From JANLYC01 sp963750495 (GTDB lineage: Bacteria > Actinomycetota > Actinomycetes > Propionibacteriales > Nocardioidaceae), in contig CAVVQV010000008.1 of assembly GCA_963750495.1 (NCBI GenBank), forward strand, positions 434,001 through 498,000: a stretch of 64,000 nt of DNA. Direction: 5' to 3'. The notes beneath the pieces are model-generated. The model was not told where the DNA came from. It saw only the letters and a list, made by a program, of their open reading frames with translations, and did no database searches. Both the position numbers and the translations under genes were made by a program. This document shows, piece after piece, positions 51,595-59,912 of the stretch (positions are counted from its first letter, which is position 1; each line of letters opens with the position of its first letter).

Positions 51595-52362
51595 TCACGC
51601 GCTGTCCACGCGTCGGCGCGACAGGCGTCGCGCCTGGTCCAGCCGGTAACGGATTCCCCACCGGGTGACCTTGAGCAAGGCCTCCCGCACGATGTCACCG
51701 GTCATCTTCGATTCACCGTACACGCGCTCCACGAACGTGATCGGCACCTCGACCACCTCGAAGCCGCCCTGCACGCTGCGCCGCGCCAGGTCGACCTGGA
51801 AGCAGTACCCCTGTGAGGTGACGGTCGGCAAGTCGATCCCCTCCAGCGTCGTACGCCGGAAGGCCCGGAACCCGCCGGTGGCGTCATGCAGTCCCAGGCC
51901 CAGCGCGAGCCGTACATAGACATTGCCTCCGCGGGACAGCCATTCACGCCGACGGGGCCAGTTGACCACCCGGCCGCCGGGCACCCAGCGGGCACCCAGC
52001 ACGAGGTCAGCCCCGGGAAGAGCATCCAACAGCCGTGGCAGCTGCTCGGGCAGGTGCGACCCGTCAGCGTCCATCTCGACCAGGACGTCGTAGCCGGCAG
52101 CCATCCCCCAGGCGAAGCCCGCCAGGTACGCCGCCCCGAGGCCTGCCTTCTCGGTCCGATGCAGGACGTGGACGGAACTGTCGTGCTCGACGATCTTGTC
52201 GGCGATCGCCCCTGTCCCGTCGGGCGAGCCGTCGTCGACGACCAGCACGTCGACCTGGGGCACCGACCCGCGCACCCGGTCGACGATCAGCTCGAGGTTC
52301 TCGGCCTCGTTGTAGGTGGGGATGATCACGAGGCAGCGCTCGCTCAACGGGAGCCCGGCCAT
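51595..52362 (-). CDS. Polyprenol/dolichyl-phosphate mannosyltransferase (Ppm1-type GT2)
   Basis: 255-residue family 2 glycosyltransferase. Seen: VIIPTYNEAENL at the start, DXD-like DADGSHLP and QGYCFQVDL with a conserved C-terminal VERVYGESKM. It transfers mannose from GDP-mannose to polyprenyl phosphate for mannosylated lipids and proteins. In mycobacteria this domain is fused to Lnt as one Ppm1 protein; here the two are separate genes. The ATG at 52362 overlaps the lnt stop by one base, so they are co-translated. Confidence 0.9.
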   Translation of the reverse strand: MAGLPLSERCLVIIPTYNEAENLELIVDRVRGSVPQVDVLVVDDGSPDGTGAIADKIVEHDSSVHVLHRTEKAGLGAAYLAGFAWGMAAGYDVLVEMDADGSHLPEQLPRLLDALPGADLVLGARWVPGGRVVNWPRRREWLSRGGNVYVRLALGLGLHDATGGFRAFRRTTLEGIDLPTVTSQGYCFQVDLARRSVQGGFEVVEVPITFVERVYGESKMTGDIVREALLKVTRWGIRYRLDQARRLSRRRVDSA

Positions 52363-53882
52363 CACGCCTCGATCCTGGCAGTTGAGCGGCGAGCCTCCCA
52401 GCGGTTCAGCCCGACCGCCCCGAGGGCGAGAGCGCACAGGGCTATTTCGACCCAGAGGCCCGCCCGGAGCCCCCATGTGATGTCGTTCCCGAGAGTCACG
52501 CGCTCGTTGAGCACCGCTCGCGTCTTCTGGTCTGTCTGCGCCACCACGGTCCCGTCCGGAGCGATGATGCCGCTGATGCCGTTCGTTGCGGCGACGACGA
52601 CGTAGCGGCCGGTCTCGATGGCACGGTACCGGGAGATCGCGAACTGCTGCTCCAGCTGCCCCGTTCCGGTGTAGGTGGCGTTGTTGGTCTGGACGACCAA
52701 CAGCTGACCACCCTGCTCGATCGCGTCGCGGACCAGGCCGTCATACGCGACCTCGAAGCAGATCACGTCACCGATACGGACCGGCCCGAGCTGCAACACG
52801 CTGTCGAACTGGCCGCGGGCGAAGTCGCGCGGGATCTGCGAGAGCCGCTTGATGAACTTCGTGAGGAAGCCGCGGAAGGGGATGTACTCCCCGAACGGAA
52901 CCGGGTGGCGCTTGACGTACTGCTCTCCCGGACCGCTCGTCGGGTCCCACACGATCCCCATGTTGCGGACATGGTCCGGACCAGGCCCGTCGACGACCGC
53001 ACCGACGAGCGTGGGCACCCCGATGGCCTTCACCGCGCTGTCGATCTCGTCGTACGCCGAGCGGTCCGAGTACGGGTCGATGTCCGTGGAGTTCTCGGGC
53101 CAGATCACGATGTCCGGCTTGGGCGCGTCGCCGGCGCGGACCCGACGAGCGAAGTCAAAGGTTGCCTGGGCGTGGTTGTCGAGAACGGCCCGCCGTTCGG
53201 CGAACGGATCCATGCCCTCCCCCGGGACGTTGCCCTGCACGGCCGCCACCTGGGTCGAGCCGTCAGCCCCCGCGATGCCCGTGGGCAGGGCGATGCTGCC
53301 GACCGCGATGGCCGCGACGGCCGCAACGCTGACGAGCCCCCAGCGGCTGCGGTCCCTGCGTTCCACGACGTCGACCAGCACCGCCACCACGAGGACCAGC
53401 AGGAAGGACACCAGCGACGTGCCGCCGACGCGTCCATACCGGTCGAAGGGAGTGTCCACGAGGCCGAACGCCAACGTGCCCCAGGGCAGGCCACCGAAAG
53501 GCACGGTGCCGCGCAGGGTCTCGGCACCGACCCACGTCAGGGCGAAGGCAACCGGCCACCACCGCACCGGGCGCAACCACGCCCAGGTGAGTCCCATCAG
53601 TGCGTAGAACAGGGCCTCCAGAAAGGCGAGGCCGATCCAGGCGTCCGGCCCGATGATCGTGATCCAGCGCATCAGCGGGAGCATGAAACCCATGCCGAAC
53701 CCGAGCCCGGCCAGCAGGCCTGCCCGGCCGGTGGCGCCACGCACGCAGAGCATCAGGCCGGCCAGCCCGAACGGCATCAGCCCGACGAGGTCGAACGGAG
53801 GGAAGGCGAGGGCCACGAGCAGCCCGGAGAACGTCGACCCGGCCGCGCGGCCCAGCGTCGCCAAGCGAGGGGCTGCGGGCAC
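52362..53882 (-). CDS. lnt: Apolipoprotein N-acyltransferase
   Basis: 506-residue membrane enzyme that adds the third acyl chain to lipoproteins. About six to eight transmembrane helices in the first 200 residues are followed by a nitrilase-type domain. The catalytic triad is E263 (WPENSTD), K324 (YVKRHPVPFGEY) and C375 (ICFEVAYD). The GTG at 53882 is the start. It is adjacent to the Ppm1-type glycosyltransferase gene, so Lnt and Ppm act together here as they do in the fused mycobacterial protein. Confidence 0.95.
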   Translation of the reverse strand: MPAAPRLATLGRAAGSTFSGLLVALAFPPFDLVGLMPFGLAGLMLCVRGATGRAGLLAGLGFGMGFMLPLMRWITIIGPDAWIGLAFLEALFYALMGLTWAWLRPVRWWPVAFALTWVGAETLRGTVPFGGLPWGTLAFGLVDTPFDRYGRVGGTSLVSFLLVLVVAVLVDVVERRDRSRWGLVSVAAVAAIAVGSIALPTGIAGADGSTQVAAVQGNVPGEGMDPFAERRAVLDNHAQATFDFARRVRAGDAPKPDIVIWPENSTDIDPYSDRSAYDEIDSAVKAIGVPTLVGAVVDGPGPDHVRNMGIVWDPTSGPGEQYVKRHPVPFGEYIPFRGFLTKFIKRLSQIPRDFARGQFDSVLQLGPVRIGDVICFEVAYDGLVRDAIEQGGQLLVVQTNNATYTGTGQLEQQFAISRYRAIETGRYVVVAATNGISGIIAPDGTVVAQTDQKTRAVLNERVTLGNDITWGLRAGLWVEIALCALALGAVGLNRWEARRSTARIEA

Positions 53883-54254
53883 GCGGACGAGACTACCTGC
53901 TGAGCATCAAGATCCGGACACGGTAAGAGCTCGACCTCCTTCGGACCGAACGTGCCTCCACTGGCTGTGAAGAAACACGCCCGTTGTCTACTGGCGATCG
54001 AGCTCATTCCGGGTCCACTCCGTCGATGGCGGATCGCTCCCGAACTGCCGCGCCGCTGCTGAGTTTGGATCGAAAACCAGGTTGCGCGACCACCCGGGTG
54101 CTGACGCCTTCGACGGCCTGCTCAGTGCACGGCGCAGACTCTGCCAACCCCCGGTGATGGTGTCAACTACGTCGTGACCTGCGGCTTTATTCAAACGGGC
54201 AGGTCAGACGGACTGTGTATTCGCTGAGAATTTCTCTGCCGTTTTCTCCGGTTC
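53883..54254. other. Intergenic stretch without a recognisable gene
   Basis: About 370 bases between the lnt start and the terminator of the lysine operon. A minus-strand frame at 53988-54194 would encode 68 residues, but it has no family likeness and its base pattern is not clearly codon-biased. The base composition is somewhat less GC-rich than around it, and no repeat or promoter stands out. It may hold upstream signals for lnt and decayed sequence. Confidence 0.5.
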
Positions 54255-54278
54255 CGGCGTGTCGACGTAAACACGCCG
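54255..54278 (-). terminator. Terminator hairpin of the lysine-degradation operon
   Basis: CGGCGTGT (54255-54262) and ACACGCCG (54271-54278) form a perfect 8-bp stem with an 8-nt loop, about 40 bases beyond the kal stop on the minus strand. There is no U-tract. Confidence 0.65.
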
Positions 54279-54317
54279 TCCTTGCGTCACCGGCCGATCT
54301 CGGAGAGTGATCACTGG

Positions 54318-54731
54318 TCAGGATGTGCGGGCCGGCACGACCACCGTGCCGGTCGCCGTCGTTGCGATGACAGGCTCGGCCAGCACCTCCGCGGTCGATT
54401 CGCTCAGGTCGGGCCGACCGCGGCAGATCACCCGAACGGTGAACTCGATCGTCCGTGACCGGCTACCCACCCGCGTGACGACCGCCTCCACCTCGAGCAC
54501 GTCCCCGGCCCGAACCGGAGCCCGGAACTGTACGTCGGAATACGACGCGAACAGCCCTTCGTCGCCGTCGGTACGGATGCAGACCTCGGTGGCGACATCA
54601 CCGAACAGCCCGAGGCTGTAGGCGCCGTCGACGAGGTTGCCGGCGTAGTGCGCATGTGAGTACGGGACATACCTGCGGTGCGTGACGGTCAGGCCCGTCC
54701 GCGGGTCCGGTTCCGGAGTGGTCGTGCTCAT
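54318..54731 (-). CDS. kal: 3-aminobutyryl-CoA ammonia-lyase
   Basis: 137-residue hotdog-fold enzyme that removes ammonia from L-3-aminobutyryl-CoA to give crotonyl-CoA, a late step of lysine degradation through beta-lysine. Hotdog features include YVPYSHAHYAGNLVDGAYSLG and YSDVQFRAPVRAGDVLEVEA. The assignment depends on the operon: it is the last gene, overlapping kamE by four bases (ATGA). Without the context it would be called only a hotdog-fold hydrolase or lyase. Confidence 0.9.
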   Translation of the reverse strand: MSTTTPEPDPRTGLTVTHRRYVPYSHAHYAGNLVDGAYSLGLFGDVATEVCIRTDGDEGLFASYSDVQFRAPVRAGDVLEVEAVVTRVGSRSRTIEFTVRVICRGRPDLSESTAEVLAEPVIATTATGTVVVPARTS

Positions 54732-55504
54732 GCGGATGCCCTCTCCCGGCTGGTCGCCGTGCCCACGATCCTGTTGACCAGGTAGCTGACCACCTCTCCG
54801 GGGGTCGTTCCCCGTCCGAACACCTTGTCGACGCCGAGGTCCGCCGCCTGCTTCTCCTCGAAGCGGGGTCCGCCGACCAGGAGGACAGGACGCTGCGCGG
54901 CCGGGTAGGACTCGCGGAAGGCGGCCGACATCTCCTTGGTGTTGAGGATGTGCGCGTCCCGCTGGGTGACCACCTGGGACACCAGCACGGCGTCGGCCTT
55001 CTCGGCCCGCGCACGCTCGACGAGCTCGGGGACGGACACCTGCGCACCGAGATTGACCACTTTCAGCTCCCGGTAGTACTCGAGACCCTTCTCGCCTGCG
55101 AATCCCTTGATGTTGAGGATGGCGTCGATGCCGACGGTGTGGGCGTCGGTGCCGATGCAGCCTCCCACGACGACCAGGCGTCGGCGCAGTGCCTTCTTGA
55201 CGGCCGCGTTGGCCTCCTTCGGCGTCAGCAGCGGGTAGTCGCGCTCGATGACCTCGACGAGGCTGGTGTCGACCAGGTGGTTGCAACGGCCGTAGACGAC
55301 GAAGAACGTGAAGTCGGGGCCCATCGGCTTGGCGTGCACCACAAGGGCGGGATCGATCCCCATCTTGTTCGCCAGCTGGGCGGCCGCGCCCTCGGCCAGC
55401 TTGTCGTGCGGCAACGGCAGGGTGAACGACACCTGCACCATCCCGTCGCCGGTGGTGTCGCCGTACGGGCGCAGGATGTTCGACGCCTGCTTCTGCTTGC
55501 TCAT
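54728..55504 (-). CDS. kamE: Lysine 5,6-aminomutase beta subunit
   Basis: 258-residue subunit of the adenosylcobalamin- and PLP-dependent aminomutase that moves the terminal amino group of beta-lysine. The cobalamin-binding D120-A-H122-T-V-G is present, and the PLP lysine is K133 (NIKGFAGEKG). The eleven-residue spacing between H and K equals that of the known H133/K144 pair. It starts at 55504 with ATGA overlap with kamD and ends in an overlap with kal. Needs the alpha subunit encoded next. Confidence 0.96.
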   Translation of the reverse strand: MSKQKQASNILRPYGDTTGDGMVQVSFTLPLPHDKLAEGAAAQLANKMGIDPALVVHAKPMGPDFTFFVVYGRCNHLVDTSLVEVIERDYPLLTPKEANAAVKKALRRRLVVVGGCIGTDAHTVGIDAILNIKGFAGEKGLEYYRELKVVNLGAQVSVPELVERARAEKADAVLVSQVVTQRDAHILNTKEMSAAFRESYPAAQRPVLLVGGPRFEEKQAADLGVDKVFGRGTTPGEVVSYLVNRIVGTATSRERASA

Positions 55505-57105
55505 GACTCCTCCAGGAGGACAGTTGCGGGGTTGTAGTAGTCGCGGGCCTTGGCGGCGACGCCCTCCAGGCCCTTGCCGGCGTCCGCCGGGCGTTTCATG
55601 AGTCCGAAGGTCCCGTCGGCGATGGCGTCCAGCAGGCCCGCCCCGAACCCCGTACCCGGGTGGTCGAGGATCTGCTCGAGCAGGTCGAGGGACTCGGCCA
55701 GCACCTGGTTGGCCCGGGTGGCGATGAACCCTCCCGGCTTGGGCGCGAAGTCCTCGGCCAGACGACCGGCGGCGTTGACGACGTACTTGACGTTCTGCAC
55801 CGCGAGATCCCGGTCGGACAGCCAGGGCGTCACCACCGCCTCGGTCATCATCCCCACCAGCAGGATGTCCTGGTCGGTCATCGCGCCGGCGAGGTTGAAG
55901 AACCCGTCGAGCAGGTACCCGCGGAAGACGTCGCCGGTCATGTGCCGGGTCGGCGGCATCCACTTCAGCGGCGCCTTGGGGAACAGTGTCCGGGCCAACA
56001 GCGCGTGGGCCAGCTCGAGCCGGAAGCTGTCGGGCACCGCTGGGTCGATCTCGAACGCGTGGCCGAGGCCGAGCTGCCAGTCGGCCAGACCGGCCTCCTT
56101 GGCGAAGTACTCGTTGAGCAGCTGGCTGACCGTGACCGTGTGCGCCGCTTCCACCGCGTCGGCCGTGGTGAGGTAGTTGTCCTCGCCGGTGTTGATGATG
56201 ATGCCCGCGCGTGCGTGGACCTGGCGACTGAAGCGCTGGTCGACGAAGGTCCGGATCGGGTTGATGTCGCGGAAGAGGATCCCGTACATCGAGTCGTTGA
56301 GCATCATGTCGAGGCGCTCGAGCCCGGCCAGTGTGGCGATCTCGGGCATGCAGAGGCCCGAGGCGTAGTTGGTCAACCGTACGTAGCGGCCGAGCTCCTT
56401 GCTCGTGTCGTCGAGTGCCGCCCGCATCAGCCGGAAGTTCTCCTGCGTCGCATAGGTACCGGCAAAGCCCTCGCGGGTGGCCCCCTCGGGAACGTAGTCG
56501 AGCAGCGACTGACCGGTGGAGCGGATGACGGCGATGATGTCGGCGCCCTCGCGCGCGGCGTTCTGCGCCTGTGGCATGTCCTCGTAGATGTCGCCGGTGG
56601 CCACGATGAGATAGATCCACGGTTTGCGTTCCGGGTCGCCCCAGCGCTTCACGAGCCGCTCCCGCTCGGCGCGACGGGCGTCGATGCGCCGGATGCCTGA
56701 TCCGACCTGCTTGCGGGAGGCCGTCGTCGCCCTGCTCGCGTCGCGCCCTTCGGGGATGCGGAACCTGACGTCACCCGAGGCGGCCCGCTGAGCCAGCGTC
56801 AGGAGGTCGCTGTCCTCGCGGGAGAGCGCATCCCACACCGGCAGTGCGACTCCGTGCTCGAGCCCGACGTCGGCGCGCACCGCATCGACGAGCCGGTTGA
56901 CCCAGGGTGTTCCGTCCGGATCGGCACCGCCCAGTCCGGCGAGGCGGAGCGTCGCCCGCTCGACCGAGACCGTCGTGTGCCGCTGGGCGAGCCGGACGAT
57001 CGGGCGACCGACCTTCTTGGCCAGGCTGCGCACCTGCTTGACCAGGTGCGGGTCGAGGTCTAGGTGAGGGCGCACCCGCCGGGGCACGCTCGTGCGAGGG
57101 GTCAT
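55501..57105 (-). CDS. kamD: Lysine 5,6-aminomutase alpha subunit
   Basis: 534-residue large subunit containing the TIM-barrel part of the B12 aminomutase (Acetoanaerobium sticklandii alpha about 516). It has the characteristic VIRSTGQSLLDYVPEGATR, TYATQENFRLMR and NTGEDNYLTTADAVE segments. It works with KamE to convert L-beta-lysine to 3,5-diaminohexanoate. ATGA overlaps at both ends (amidohydrolase upstream, kamE downstream) show a tightly coupled operon. A reactivating chaperone for this B12 enzyme is not seen in the window. Confidence 0.96.
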   Translation of the reverse strand: MTPRTSVPRRVRPHLDLDPHLVKQVRSLAKKVGRPIVRLAQRHTTVSVERATLRLAGLGGADPDGTPWVNRLVDAVRADVGLEHGVALPVWDALSREDSDLLTLAQRAASGDVRFRIPEGRDASRATTASRKQVGSGIRRIDARRAERERLVKRWGDPERKPWIYLIVATGDIYEDMPQAQNAAREGADIIAVIRSTGQSLLDYVPEGATREGFAGTYATQENFRLMRAALDDTSKELGRYVRLTNYASGLCMPEIATLAGLERLDMMLNDSMYGILFRDINPIRTFVDQRFSRQVHARAGIIINTGEDNYLTTADAVEAAHTVTVSQLLNEYFAKEAGLADWQLGLGHAFEIDPAVPDSFRLELAHALLARTLFPKAPLKWMPPTRHMTGDVFRGYLLDGFFNLAGAMTDQDILLVGMMTEAVVTPWLSDRDLAVQNVKYVVNAAGRLAEDFAPKPGGFIATRANQVLAESLDLLEQILDHPGTGFGAGLLDAIADGTFGLMKRPADAGKGLEGVAAKARDYYNPATVLLEES

Positions 57106-58688
57106 GCGAAGTCCTCTACGGAGTAGACGGTGGCGCCTGCGACGACGGTTCGGACGCAGGTCGGCAACGCGTGATCGGGGTGGAGCTCGGGGAGCGCGGT
57201 AGGGCCGGGACCCGGATGGCTGCGATCCGTCGCGACGTTCCAGACGGCGTACGACGCCTGTGCACCGGGAACCAGCGCGCCGGCATCGTCGTTCCCGCGC
57301 GCCTGGTGGCCGCCGCGGGTGTGCGCACGGAATGCCGTCTGCAGCGGCAACCGCTGGGTGTCGTCGTGATGGTAGGTCGCCGCCCGAACGCCGGCCCACG
57401 GGTCCAACGGGGTGATGGGGCTGTCCGAGCCGAACGCCAGGACGACTCCGGCCCGTTGCATGCTCCCGAACGGGTTCATCGCCAACGCCCGGCCGGCACC
57501 GAGACGTCGTTCGTACAGCTCGTCGGCAGCGCCCCAGGCAGCGTCGAAAGCCGGCTGCACGCTCGCGACCACGCCGAAGCGCGCGAGCGCGGCGACGTCC
57601 TGCGGGCTGGGCATCTCGACGTGCTCGAGCCGGTGTCTGGCTGCAATGACGGACTCGACGCCCACCTGGTCGGCTGCTTGTTCGAAACCGGCCACGACCT
57701 CGGCCATGGCGCGGTCACCGATCACATGGAAACCGGCCTGCAGCCCGCGCTCGCTGCACAGTGTCACGTGCGCTGCGATCTGGTGCCGGTCGAGATAGAG
57801 GTGACCCGACGTGTCCGCATCGGCGTACCGGCCGTGCATGCACGCCGTGTGCGAGCCGACGGCACCGTCGACGCAGAGGTCACCTGCGAAACCCTGCAGT
57901 CCCGCCGCTGACGCGTCGTCGACATCGCCACCCAACAGGGCGCCCCAGTAGGGAACGACCTCAGGTGTCGGAGTCGTCGCGGTGATGCTCCGCAACGTCG
58001 CGAAGTCCGAGAACGGAGCGATGTGCGGTGCGTTGAGCTCGTGCAGGGACGTCAGGCCCTGGCTCGCAGCGTGGGTCAGGGCCACCCGCAGGGCGCGTTC
58101 GCGGTCGGCGGGGCTCCAGAGGTCGTGTGTCACGGCCCGGGCCGCATGATGTGCCTCCCGGGCGACGAAGCCGTCGCCGCGCCAACCGTCGAGCCCCACG
58201 ATGGCCGGATCCCGGTCGAGCAGCGCCGTCGAGACGACGGCCGAATGCGAGTCGACCCGTGCGACGTACGCCACGCGCCGGCCGACGGCCCGGTCGAGCT
58301 CAGCGCTGGTGATGGGCCGCTGCTCCGGCCACAGCGTCTCGTCCCAGCCGTAGGCGAACAGCACGGCGCCGTCGTGGCCACGAGCAAACCCCGCGATCAT
58401 GTCGAGGGCCTCTGTGCTGGTGGTCGCCATCCCCAGGTCCAGCGACTGGAGGGCGAAGCCGGTTTGGGCCAGGTGCACGTGAGCATCGACGAAGCCGGGC
58501 GTAACCAGGGCACCGTCGAGCTCGACCACCAGGTCGGCGCTGTCGAGGTAGGTCGACGAGGCGTCGTGGTCGCCGATCCAGGCAACCGTCCCGTCCACGG
58601 TGAACATCGCGGTCGCTGCGGGAGCGTGCGGTGTGTAGACGCGGCCACCACGGAGCAGGACCCGCTGCGCGGGTGAGGAGGTCGTCAT
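57102..58688 (-). CDS. Metal-dependent amidohydrolase (YtcJ-like), embedded in the lysine operon
   Basis: 528-residue amidohydrolase of the YtcJ type. Metal-binding residues are in GFVDAHVHLAQTG (HxH), HVIGDRAM, HRLEHVEM, and FGSDSPITPLDPW. Members hydrolyse amides, formamides or cyclic ureas; the substrate is unknown. The ATG at 58688 is chosen and lies seven bases after kdd. Its last codons overlap kamD (ATGA). In other Kam gene clusters I know of, this gene is not one of the named steps, so its role in lysine breakdown is open. Confidence 0.88.
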   Translation of the reverse strand: MTTSSPAQRVLLRGGRVYTPHAPAATAMFTVDGTVAWIGDHDASSTYLDSADLVVELDGALVTPGFVDAHVHLAQTGFALQSLDLGMATTSTEALDMIAGFARGHDGAVLFAYGWDETLWPEQRPITSAELDRAVGRRVAYVARVDSHSAVVSTALLDRDPAIVGLDGWRGDGFVAREAHHAARAVTHDLWSPADRERALRVALTHAASQGLTSLHELNAPHIAPFSDFATLRSITATTPTPEVVPYWGALLGGDVDDASAAGLQGFAGDLCVDGAVGSHTACMHGRYADADTSGHLYLDRHQIAAHVTLCSERGLQAGFHVIGDRAMAEVVAGFEQAADQVGVESVIAARHRLEHVEMPSPQDVAALARFGVVASVQPAFDAAWGAADELYERRLGAGRALAMNPFGSMQRAGVVLAFGSDSPITPLDPWAGVRAATYHHDDTQRLPLQTAFRAHTRGGHQARGNDDAGALVPGAQASYAVWNVATDRSHPGPGPTALPELHPDHALPTCVRTVVAGATVYSVEDFA

Positions 58689-58695
58689 CCGCACA

Positions 58696-59757
58696 TCATC
58701 GCGTGCCCTCCCCCTCGAGCCGCGACTCGAAGAGGGCGCGGACACCGGCGTGGGCGCGGAGCAGCTCGACCGCGTAGTCGGCGTGCCCCGGCACGTAGCC
58801 GTTGCCGATGAGCATCGTGACGTCGGCGGCCAGACCTTCGGCGCCCAGCGCGGCAGCGGTGAACGAGGTAGCCATCGAGAAGAAGATCACGGTGCCGCCC
58901 TGCGCCGTGGACAGGATCGCGCCACCTTCACAGCCTGGCACGTCGACACAGACCACCGTGACCTCCGCGGGCCCTCCGGCAGCGATGACGGCCGACGACA
59001 GGGCGACCGGGTCGCGGGCGTCGGCCAGCGCGACCTCGTCGGCGAGCCCTTTGCCGCTGAGCAGGTCCACCTCAGCCTGGACCGGTACGACGGCGATGGT
59101 CCGGGCTGCGCCCGCCTGCGCGGCGGCCGCCAGGGAGAGCGAGCCACTCTTGCCGGCACCACCGATGACGCAGACGGTCGGGGTGACGCCCTGGCCGACG
59201 TACCCCGCCACGACGCGGGCGGTGAGTGCGGGCGCGCCGCAGACGTCCATCACCGCCAGCGCGAGCGGCGCAGGCAGGTCGGAGGGCAGCCGGGCGGCGA
59301 TCGTGCGTCCGAACAAGATCGCATAGCCCGCGCACGGGATCTGCTCGCTCAGGCCGTCCCATCCGGAGAGCTCGTCAGTGATCGCCAGCGGCGTCAGGGT
59401 CAGGGACACGAGCGTGGTGATCTCGTCGCCCACTGACAGACCGAGCGTGGCCGCAGGCCCCACCTCCGCGACCGTCCCGGTGAGCATGCCCCCGGAGCCC
59501 GTGACCGGATTGTGCATCTTGCCCCGGTCCCGGATGATCTCGAGGACCTCGCTCCGAATCGCGTCGCCATCCCCACCGTGCTTGGTGAACAGCTGCCGGA
59601 ACGACGCAGCATCGAGGTTGAGCCGGTGGACGTCGACGCGCATCTCGTCGGCTGCCAGCCGGGGGCTGGTGTCCAACCGCTCGGCCGCCTGCGGCAACAC
59701 GCCCTGCGGAGCGACGACCCGGTGCAGACCAGTGGGGTCGTTGGCCTCATCGATCAA
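58696..59757 (-). CDS. kdd: L-erythro-3,5-diaminohexanoate dehydrogenase
   Basis: 353-residue NAD-dependent enzyme that oxidatively deaminates 3,5-diaminohexanoate to 5-amino-3-oxohexanoate. The Rossmann motif VCVIGGAGKSGSLSL is followed by the family's GNGYVPGHADYAVELLR end. I start at the TTG at 59757 because GGAGG lies five bases before it and no in-frame ATG is near; earlier codons run into the divergent kamA region. It is the first gene of the minus-strand operon kdd - amidohydrolase - kamD - kamE - kal. Confidence 0.93.
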   Translation of the reverse strand: MIDEANDPTGLHRVVAPQGVLPQAAERLDTSPRLAADEMRVDVHRLNLDAASFRQLFTKHGGDGDAIRSEVLEIIRDRGKMHNPVTGSGGMLTGTVAEVGPAATLGLSVGDEITTLVSLTLTPLAITDELSGWDGLSEQIPCAGYAILFGRTIAARLPSDLPAPLALAVMDVCGAPALTARVVAGYVGQGVTPTVCVIGGAGKSGSLSLAAAAQAGAARTIAVVPVQAEVDLLSGKGLADEVALADARDPVALSSAVIAAGGPAEVTVVCVDVPGCEGGAILSTAQGGTVIFFSMATSFTAAALGAEGLAADVTMLIGNGYVPGHADYAVELLRAHAGVRALFESRLEGEGTR

Positions 59758-59808
59758 AAGAACCTCCGGACATAACCGTGTGTGAACAGTAAGACTTGCG
59801 GCGCGGCG

Positions 59809-59838
59809 TTGCTGACACCGCACATTCTCCCGTACTCT
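59809..59838 (+). promoter_or_regulatory. Candidate kamA promoter
   Basis: TTGCTG (59809-59814), 18 bases, and TACTCT (59833-59838) form a reasonable SigA-type promoter that would give a leader of about 68 bases before kamA. It lies in the divergent region shared with kdd, which is suited to common control by the nearby Lrp-family regulator. Confidence 0.45.
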
Positions 59839-59912
59839 GGCATGAGAAAGACGCACGACACAACAACATCCGACTGCGCCGACGCGATCGAGCGCCCGCA
59901 CCTGAGGTGACC

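Noticed and set aside
53988..54194. 68-codon minus-strand frame between lnt and the lysine operon
   Set aside because: No family likeness, no ribosome-binding site and weak codon bias; left as intergenic.
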